DNA of 7,202 nt, from NCBI GenBank assembly GCA_946540675.1, contig CAMNIW010000068.1:1-7202 (forward strand), given 5' to 3'. The notes beneath the pieces were generated by a model. It ran no database searches, had not been told where the DNA came from, and saw nothing but the letters and a program-made list of their open reading frames with translations. The stretch comes from an uncultured Clostridia bacterium. Lineage in GTDB: Bacteria; Bacillota; Clostridia; Christensenellales; Borkfalkiaceae. Positions 1 through 5,668 of the stretch are shown one piece after another. Position numbers and translations under genes: made by a program. How positions within the stretch are numbered: position 1 is the first letter of the stretch; each line of letters begins with the position of its first letter.

Positions 1-396
1 GAAATTGTGGTTGTGCCAAAAGAATTTACAACCGAACTTTTCCATCTTCTCGCCCGCACGGTCGTATTTTTCGATATGCTCTTTATAAGTCTTTTCGTCC
101 GTTATCTCGTTCCAGAAAGACGCGCCGAGACCTATGTTTTTGTTGCCGAAATACAGGTTCTCTTCCACGACGCGTTCGGTATCGCCGAGTATTCTGTCCG
201 CGGGCATATGAGTAAGTCTTATTTCCGCGCCCGTTTCGTCGACCAGTTTTTTCAAGCGTTCTTTATCGAACGGCGCGCCCGAATACTGAAAATAAGAGTA
301 TCCTGTCTGCTGTAGTTTTCTGACCGTATCAAAAAGAGTCTCAGGAGTTGCGATAAACGTTCTCAAAGAATATAAATTTAAACCGAATTTTTTCAT
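1..396 (-). CDS. Sugar phosphate isomerase/epimerase (xylose isomerase-like TIM barrel), N-terminal 132 codons, 3' end outside window
   Basis: The frame from the ATG at 396 stays open to base 1, giving 132 residues of a protein usually 250-300 long. The N-terminus MKKFGLNLYSLR matches the first beta strand typical of this family (compare the common form GLQLYSVR). It is followed by a helix and TGYSYFQYSG, the usual second strand, then LTHMPAD near residues 61-67. The visible part ends in FFWHNHNF (residues 125-132), the HNH strand motif characteristic of AP-endonuclease-2-like (PF01261) sugar isomerases and epimerases. There is no signal peptide, so the protein is cytoplasmic. Family members isomerise, epimerise or dehydrate sugars or inositols, usually with a divalent metal; the substrate cannot be told from this half. 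A dedicated promoter and leader precede it. By context it may act on a sugar freed by the upstream exported proteins, which is inference. Family confidence is high; substrate is unknown. Confidence 0.9.
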   Translation of the reverse strand, partial: MKKFGLNLYSLRTFIATPETLFDTVRKLQQTGYSYFQYSGAPFDKERLKKLVDETGAEIRLTHMPADRILGDTERVVEENLYFGNKNIGLGASFWNEITDEKTYKEHIEKYDRAGEKMEKFGCKFFWHNHNF

Positions 397-407
397 TTTG
401 TCTGTAT

Positions 408-415
408 CCGCCTTT
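408..415 (-). promoter_or_regulatory. Ribosome binding site of the isomerase gene
   Basis: AAAGGCGG on the minus strand, with an 11-base gap to the ATG at 396. The spacing is somewhat long and the core weaker than the GGGGG sites of the upstream genes, but no other in-frame start is better placed and the family's N-terminus begins here. Confidence 0.6.
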
Positions 416-423
416 ATTTTTTA

Positions 424-453
424 TTCGCTGCGAGCGACAACGCCCGCAGCGAA
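424..453 (-). other. Perfect 13-bp-stem hairpin in the isomerase leader
   Basis: The arms are 441-453 and 424-436 with a four-base loop at 437-440. All 13 positions pair in RNA, with one G-U wobble. It lies about 12 to 41 bases downstream of the predicted transcription start and ends nine bases before the ribosome binding site. The bases after it on the minus strand are A-rich rather than U-rich, so it is not a normal intrinsic terminator. It could be a leader stem that affects mRNA stability or translation, a barrier to 3' decay for the upstream operon's transcript, or a DNA operator. The structure is seen directly; the role is unknown. Confidence 0.7.
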
Positions 454-471
454 ACAAATGAGTTTTAGTAT

Positions 472-500
472 ATTATAACCGTCTTACCGCCGTTTTGCAA
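472..500 (-). promoter_or_regulatory. Sigma-70/sigma-A promoter for the isomerase gene
   Basis: On the minus strand a -35 box TTGCAA (495-500) is followed by exactly 17 bases and a consensus -10 box TATAAT (472-477). The predicted start is near 464-466, giving a leader of about 69 bases. The -35 box begins 17 bases after the stop codon of the upstream 1024-codon gene. The isomerase can therefore be transcribed independently of the operon, although no terminator separates them. Confidence 0.8.
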
Positions 501-516
501 GCATTGCCGACGGGTT

Positions 517-3500
517 TTACGCTTTTTTGCCGCGTATTTCCGTGCAGTACACGTACGCTTCTCCGTCCGTGTTAATCCTGTTGAGAAGGAAACCGTTGCC
601 CCAACCTTCGCGATACAAAAGCGTTGCGATGGCGTTTTTGGGCTGTTCGCTCGATTTTCTCTTTCCGCTTACAACGTCGCTCGCGAAAAGTTCTCCGCCT
701 ATAAACATCGAAACCTGCCACTCTTCGTCGGAACGCCGTATAAGGTGGAAGAATACCCATTCGCCTGTCACCTTGTAGTTGCCGAAGACTACCCACCTTA
801 CGTTGACGACCTTTACCGCAAACCAAAGTTCGGAATACTCCGACAACTCCGTCCTGTCAAAACAGCCGGTACTCAAAGTCTTACCTTTTCCCCAAGAACC
901 CGATTCGTATTTTCTTACCGACGTAAATCCGTCGGGCGGAGTCACTCCGCTTTCAAGCGTCACGTTCTTGATTATCGGGTCTGACGTAGGACCGAGATAA
1001 GTACCGAATATATCGTCCGCCGCCTGCTCGGTTCCCGTAGCCATCTGATAGGTATACTCAAACGACACGTTTATATAAAAACGCTCTTTTCTACCGTTTT
1101 TGAGAGTAACCACCGTGACTTCGGTCGGCTCCCAACGGTCAATTTTCAGCGGATCGACGGTTATTACCGTGGTTCCGCCGCCTATCTCGTTTTTGCCGAT
1201 ATAGAGTTGCGTGGAAGTACCTAAACTGCCGCTGTATTCGCCGAGATCGAGAACGGGATTGCTCCTGTTGACGACGAACACTTCGTCAGAGCCCGGAAAC
1301 TCGACCAAAACGCCGAACCCGACGACCGTAACGTCTTTTTCAGCCTTTATCGAAGGATTGAACAGTGACGTAGCGGTAACCGTAACCGTTTGTCCCGCCG
1401 CGATCTCTTCGGCGGAGAGAACTCCGCCCGAATACGTTACGCCATCGACTTCGCTTATAGTTATCTCAGAATACGGGTTGTCGACGACTATATTTACGGG
1501 GAAAGAAACCCAAAGTTCGTCTTCGAGCCCGATAAAGTTGACGGGCTGATTGACGTCGAGATTGTCCGCTAAACGTTTGAATATGAGTATTCCGCTTACC
1601 GTAGACCACTTATCGCTGTCGAAAGCCTCTGTGACCGCGGTATCGTAAGAAAGTTCTTTAAGCGAAGTCTTCTTTACGTCCGCGCCCGAATTAGCGAGAA
1701 CGGTAGGATGAGAACATACCGCTACCGCGTGTTCGACGTCCGTCGCGCTTCCGCAAAGCGCTATGCTGTATACCGTCTTGCCGAAAACGGTGCCCGTTTC
1801 AAGCGTTATTTCCGCCGCCGAAGCGTCTATCAGACAGTTCCTTACGCGCGCTTCCGATCCCGCTTTGAACGTGAAGAACGAACCCGCTTTTCTCGGATCG
1901 GAATTTATATTTACGGTAGGTTTATCCCCGCATATCTTCTTATAGGATATACTGACGTTTTCGATAAGCCCTTCGCCCATCGAACATATAAAGCCGTTGC
2001 TCGCAAGTATAGTCGCTTCCGTGAAAGAAACGTTCCTTATTATTCCGTCTTTAGTTATATAACCGAATATACCGCCGCTCTCGCTCGTGCCGGAAGTGTT
2101 CCTGCTCGCGGTGACGCCCTTGATATTGTATCCCCTGCCGTCGAATATGCCGCCGAAACCTCTGGACATATCCGCCCAGTTGCTCTGTATAAGGAATACT
2201 TTGCCCGTATCCGTCATCGACGTTATCGTGCCGTTATAATCTATATCGTTGCCGAGAATAAAATATCCGTCGTAACGCTGGGAATTGACTATCTTTTGCT
2301 GTCTGTTGGAAAACTCGGTTTCTCCCGTGTTGGCTTCCGACGCCATTTTGTCGAGATCGGCTTTGCTCCTTATTATCATCGTATACACTTCGACGTCCAT
2401 GAGATAGGACACGACTTCGGTGTTTACGGTGAGAACGCCGTTTCCGAGAAGAGCCGCTTTCTTGGGGAATTTTTCTTTATCGAACGTTATCGTCTTGCCC
2501 GATACGCTCGCGCTTACCGTTTGCCCCGCGTATTCGGCGTCCGTGACGGTGCCTATAAGATCGCCCGTTACGGTGTACGGCTGAAGATTGGAAACGTCTA
2601 TGACCGTAGTTTCGGAAAGTTTTACCTTTGGTGCGACTACGGTAAGCTCGACTTCCGTACTTACCGTTTCGCCGTCGTATACAACGGTGCCCGTGACGAG
2701 GGTACTACCCTTTTTTAGTCCTTTTACGGTGTTGCCGTCGACTATCTGCGCGCAATCGCCGCCGACGTTCCAGGATATAACCGCATCGTCGTATACCGTT
2801 TCGCCCTTTCTTAAAACGAAGTCAAGACCGAGAACGTCGGAAAGTTCTCCCACGTCGCTTATGGTCGACACTTTCGCGGAGTATCTCCCTTCAGAGGGAG
2901 TAAACGCGCCGCTTACGGGATAAAGCCCGTAAGAACTTTTGACGACCTGCACGCTTATCTTCTTTGCCGTATATATACCCCTGAACGTGGTGTAAAGTAT
3001 CATCTCGGCGCTTTCGGCCGTATCCGAAGCCGTGACTGTTATCACGTTGCCGCTTATCGAAAACACAGTCTTTGCGTTTTCGCTCCCTTCCGCGAGAGAC
3101 CAGCCGTATTCGACCGCTTCCGCGACGGGAACGTTGTTCCATAACGTCTGCGCGTCAAACGATACCGAGCCGCCTTCTTCCAGCCTGTAAAAGTCCGATT
3201 CCACGCGTATGACCGGAGCGTAAGGCGAACGCTTGACCGACACTTCGCAAGTAGCCGTTTTTCCGCCCGCCGCCGCCGTTATGACAGTCGTTCCGATAAC
3301 GCCTTTTGCCGTGACAAGACCGCTTTGGTCGACCGAAACGGCAGACTCGTCGGAAGACGAAAATACGGGTTTTTCGCTTGTGCCCGTTACGGATACGGCA
3401 AGCTGTACCGTCTCGTACTGATAAACTTCCGCCACGCCCGTTTCGAAGCGCACGGAAACCGTTTCCTCTTCGCCCCAACCGGGATCGGGATCTTTTTTAG

Positions 3501-3591
3501 GAGTTTTTTTGCACGAGATAAAGCCGATAGCGGCTACCGCGGCGAGCGCGGCTACGGCAAAACTTAAAAACAATTTCTTGAATTTTTTCAT
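517..3591 (-). CDS. Large surface lipoprotein: Ig-like domains, central beta-helix, C-terminal beta-sandwich
   Basis: A 1024-residue exported protein of unknown specific function. Residues 1-27 form a lipoprotein signal peptide: basic MKKFKK, a long Ala-rich hydrophobic core, and FISC with C27 as the likely lipidated residue (the F at -3 is not ideal). Residues 45-120 are a bacterial Ig-like group 2 (Big_2) domain, with FSSSDESAVSVDQSGLVTA as the signature. Residues 125-218 and 245-320 look like further Ig-like domains; GNTVKGLKKGSTLVTG near 287-301 is another Big_2-type strand pair. Residues 406-670 resemble the right-handed beta-helix of gut Firmicutes surface proteins, with FILGNDIDYNG (444-454), FGGIFDGRGYNIKGV (479-493) and GGIFGYITKDGIIRNVSF (506-523). 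Residues 855-1024 are rich in Trp, Phe and Tyr and probably a beta-sandwich. No catalytic motif is recognised, so binding or adhesion is more likely than catalysis. It lies 13 bases after the DUF4838 gene and is probably co-transcribed. The ATG at 3591 is chosen for its GGGGG site and signal peptide. Confidence 0.85.
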   Translation of the reverse strand: MKKFKKLFLSFAVAALAAVAAIGFISCKKTPKKDPDPGWGEEETVSVRFETGVAEVYQYETVQLAVSVTGTSEKPVFSSSDESAVSVDQSGLVTAKGVIGTTVITAAAGGKTATCEVSVKRSPYAPVIRVESDFYRLEEGGSVSFDAQTLWNNVPVAEAVEYGWSLAEGSENAKTVFSISGNVITVTASDTAESAEMILYTTFRGIYTAKKISVQVVKSSYGLYPVSGAFTPSEGRYSAKVSTISDVGELSDVLGLDFVLRKGETVYDDAVISWNVGGDCAQIVDGNTVKGLKKGSTLVTGTVVYDGETVSTEVELTVVAPKVKLSETTVIDVSNLQPYTVTGDLIGTVTDAEYAGQTVSASVSGKTITFDKEKFPKKAALLGNGVLTVNTEVVSYLMDVEVYTMIIRSKADLDKMASEANTGETEFSNRQQKIVNSQRYDGYFILGNDIDYNGTITSMTDTGKVFLIQSNWADMSRGFGGIFDGRGYNIKGVTASRNTSGTSESGGIFGYITKDGIIRNVSFTEATILASNGFICSMGEGLIENVSISYKKICGDKPTVNINSDPRKAGSFFTFKAGSEARVRNCLIDASAAEITLETGTVFGKTVYSIALCGSATDVEHAVAVCSHPTVLANSGADVKKTSLKELSYDTAVTEAFDSDKWSTVSGILIFKRLADNLDVNQPVNFIGLEDELWVSFPVNIVVDNPYSEITISEVDGVTYSGGVLSAEEIAAGQTVTVTATSLFNPSIKAEKDVTVVGFGVLVEFPGSDEVFVVNRSNPVLDLGEYSGSLGTSTQLYIGKNEIGGGTTVITVDPLKIDRWEPTEVTVVTLKNGRKERFYINVSFEYTYQMATGTEQAADDIFGTYLGPTSDPIIKNVTLESGVTPPDGFTSVRKYESGSWGKGKTLSTGCFDRTELSEYSELWFAVKVVNVRWVVFGNYKVTGEWVFFHLIRRSDEEWQVSMFIGGELFASDVVSGKRKSSEQPKNAIATLLYREGWGNGFLLNRINTDGEAYVYCTEIRGKKA

Positions 3592-3595
3592 TTTT

Positions 3596-3603
3596 CCGCC
3601 CCC
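3596..3603 (-). promoter_or_regulatory. G-rich ribosome binding site of the 1024-codon gene
   Basis: GGGGGCGG, with seven bases between the GGGGG core and the ATG at 3591. It starts one base after the TAA of the DUF4838 gene and supports both the start choice and translation from a shared transcript. Confidence 0.8.
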
Positions 3604-3604
3604 G

Positions 3605-5653
3605 TTAACCTAAATTCCAACTTTCGTATATTTCACTGATACTGCCGTGTTCTCTATGCGTCTTATTGCCGAGCGCCGCGAAGTCGTCCGCGAAAGTCTC
3701 TCGCATACGCTTTAATTCGCTCGGAGAGAAAGAGTCGGCGTAAGTCGTGCAAAGCACGAATCTCGGGAACATCTCTTCAATTAAAATATGCTTTCTCAAA
3801 ACGGCGTAAAGGTCGGGATCGGATATCTTGTATTTTCCGATAGCGTCGTACGCCTTGCCGATGAGCGACATATATCCGTTGATCCTGCCTTCCGACCAAC
3901 AGACTTCTTCTTCGAGTTTGCGCGACTGGATATATCCGGACACGTAATCGTCTATGTCGCGAAGATGAAGTGTGAGCTCGTCGAAATACCTGCGCATAAA
4001 CGGCTCCGCTTCTCTGAAATAGTTTTTGAAAAACTTGTCGAGATAATGCAGATAATCGGAGTTTACGTCGAATTCGCATTTGGAATCGAGATAATTCCTG
4101 AGTTTGGTAAAGCCCGTATTATTCGAGTTTTCGTAAACCGCCTGCCAGAAGAAATATTTGGCACCGAGATTTTTGAAATATCTCGTCGTTTCGTAAGCTG
4201 TGTCAAAAGAGTTGTACGGATACATATACGAGTGGAAATTGTTGGAGTACGCCCATATATAGAACTCTCCGCCGACACCCGACCACGCTTCTACCGAACG
4301 GGCGAAACTCGCGTTTTCCTGCTCGTACCAGGAGTGCGTGTAGTTAGCCGTGGAAGCCGCCCACATTACCTGTACGCCCGGTGCGCAACCGAGTTTTACT
4401 CCGAGCCCCGTCCTGTTGCCTTCTTCGTCGAACCAACTCTCTTCTTTCGGTATTCCCTTGCCGTTTTCGTCGAGTTTGTAATCGCCGCTCGCCGTCTTTT
4501 CCACCGGCGGCTGAAGAGAACTGCCGTATATCAAAAGTATTATGTTGAATTCTTTGCCTTCGCCGAATATCTCTATCGCTTCGTCGGTTTGAAGCCACTC
4601 GGAAACCTTTTCCGATACCCTGTTGACGAGAGAAAGTGCCGCGCCCGACATCGTGTTGCCGTAATAGTCGTAACTCGCCTTACACGTCGGACATTCGCAA
4701 TTTCTTACCGCTGGAGAATTCTCGGTCACGTCGTTTTGCGAGAACGACATATTGTTGACCGTCGGCTGTAACTTCATAAAGTATTTGGTGCGCTCGAATA
4801 TATGCTCGACGAGCGCTTCGTATTCTTCTTCGTCGCCGTGAGCCGTCCAGCACGCCTGATACTTTGTAGCGTCCGACGACGCCCACTTCGGGTGTTCTTC
4901 CTTGTCCGCCGCGCTGACGAAAGAATCCATATTGTGTATCCAGCCCGCGCCGCCCATATTAAGGAATATTCCGCCCGTAGTGTAACCCATACCGTACAAC
5001 TCGTCGTTGGTACAGGTGCCCGGATTCTGACGGTAGTCGAAGTCAGGACGTTCGGTTATCTCCATTTTCGGCATATACCTGCCGTCCCTTTCAAACGTTA
5101 CGCAGTCTTCGGAAAACATATCGTAGCCGAGAACGGCGCGAAGGAAGGCGAGAACGCCCAATTGTCTTCCGCTTTGCGAATATGCGTTTATGAGTACGTT
5201 TTTGCCGTAAGTGGTGACGTAATAACCGGCCACGCCGAGTTTCTCGTACGAAGGCATTACTTTGTCGCACTCTTCAAGCTTGTCTTCGCACCCGATAAAT
5301 ATATATTTTGAGTCGAGAGTTATTTCCGCTTCCGCTTCTTCGGTCTTTTCAAGCGCGACGCCCGTCGCCGCGTATACCTGTCTGTTAAGAAACGTACTCT
5401 CCGTCATAGAACCTTTACCGACGACGATCGTATATTCGCTGTCGCCGCCTTCGACAAACGTGGATACCGGCGAAGCGTAGTCCACCGATACTTCGTGAAG
5501 AGTTCCTTCCACGCGGTGAAAATCGGTCTGACCTTCATTTATCGTTCCTTTTGCCACGGGACCCTTTTGCTCCGACGTGCCGCCGGATTTACAGGAACAG
5601 ACAAACAGACAAGCCGCCGCAAGTATTATCGCAGTTAATCTCTTTATTCTCAT
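3605..5653 (-). CDS. DUF4838 lipoprotein, probable glycoside hydrolase-like protein (GH163-related)
   Basis: A 682-residue exported protein. Residues 1-21 are a lipoprotein signal peptide ending VCSC, with C21 the likely lipidated residue. Residues about 70-200 look like the GH67/GH20-type N-terminal domain that often precedes a catalytic barrel: YTIVVGKGSMTES, KYIFIGC, GYYVTTYGKNVLINA, GRQLGVLAFLRAVLGYDMF, then ERPDFDYRQ at the junction. From about 200 to 510 the sequence matches DUF4838 (PF16126): HPKWASS, MSFSQND (302-308) followed by the cysteine cluster C319, C321 and C324, then MWAAS, FYIWAYSNNF and YFFWQ as probable barrel strands. Residues 530-660 are mostly helical. From family knowledge recalled without a search, DUF4838 includes the GH163 endo-beta-N-acetylglucosaminidases acting on N-glycans. 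Activity on that substrate here is inference, and catalytic residues are not assigned. The protein has 13 cysteines, many for an extracellular protein. It is probably the enzyme or glycan-recognising member of the operon. Confidence 0.88.
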   Translation of the reverse strand: MRIKRLTAIILAAACLFVCSCKSGGTSEQKGPVAKGTINEGQTDFHRVEGTLHEVSVDYASPVSTFVEGGDSEYTIVVGKGSMTESTFLNRQVYAATGVALEKTEEAEAEITLDSKYIFIGCEDKLEECDKVMPSYEKLGVAGYYVTTYGKNVLINAYSQSGRQLGVLAFLRAVLGYDMFSEDCVTFERDGRYMPKMEITERPDFDYRQNPGTCTNDELYGMGYTTGGIFLNMGGAGWIHNMDSFVSAADKEEHPKWASSDATKYQACWTAHGDEEEYEALVEHIFERTKYFMKLQPTVNNMSFSQNDVTENSPAVRNCECPTCKASYDYYGNTMSGAALSLVNRVSEKVSEWLQTDEAIEIFGEGKEFNIILLIYGSSLQPPVEKTASGDYKLDENGKGIPKEESWFDEEGNRTGLGVKLGCAPGVQVMWAASTANYTHSWYEQENASFARSVEAWSGVGGEFYIWAYSNNFHSYMYPYNSFDTAYETTRYFKNLGAKYFFWQAVYENSNNTGFTKLRNYLDSKCEFDVNSDYLHYLDKFFKNYFREAEPFMRRYFDELTLHLRDIDDYVSGYIQSRKLEEEVCWSEGRINGYMSLIGKAYDAIGKYKISDPDLYAVLRKHILIEEMFPRFVLCTTYADSFSPSELKRMRETFADDFAALGNKTHREHGSISEIYESWNLG

Positions 5654-5661
5654 TTTACGTT

Positions 5662-5668
5662 CCCCCTT
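5662..5668 (-). promoter_or_regulatory. G-rich ribosome binding site of the DUF4838 gene, overlapping the upstream stop codon
   Basis: AAGGGGG, whose two A's are the last bases of the upstream TAA (5667-5669). Eight bases separate it from the ATG at 5653. The overlap points to a co-transcribed and possibly translationally coupled gene pair, and it fixes the start upstream of the signal peptide. Confidence 0.8.

Noticed and set aside
7..315. Plus-strand open frame of 102 codons
   Set aside because: Antisense to the isomerase gene, whose HNH motif and N-terminal strand are clear on the minus strand.
424..453. Hairpin read as an intrinsic terminator
   Set aside because: Neither strand has a T-tract immediately 3' of the stem. 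The T-rich stretch lies on the plus strand 5' of it, and no plus-strand gene leads into it.
397..516. Riboswitch or small RNA in the gap
   Set aside because: The leader is only about 69 bases with one simple stem, and I recognise no conserved riboswitch core.
1708..2718. Plus-strand open frame of 336 codons
   Set aside because: It lies fully antisense to the lipoprotein gene, its product is a low-complexity Arg/Tyr/Phe-rich sequence with no recognisable domain, and it has no convincing ribosome binding site. It is a by-product of the coding strand's codon use.
3123..3591. Tandem repeats among the Ig-like domains
   Set aside because: The domains share fold patterns at protein level, but I see no extended DNA repeats, so recent duplication is not supported.
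3788..4771. Plus-strand open frame of 327 codons
   Set aside because: Antisense to the DUF4838 gene, with the same Arg/Val/Phe-rich composition and no domain resemblance, while the minus strand encodes a clear family member.
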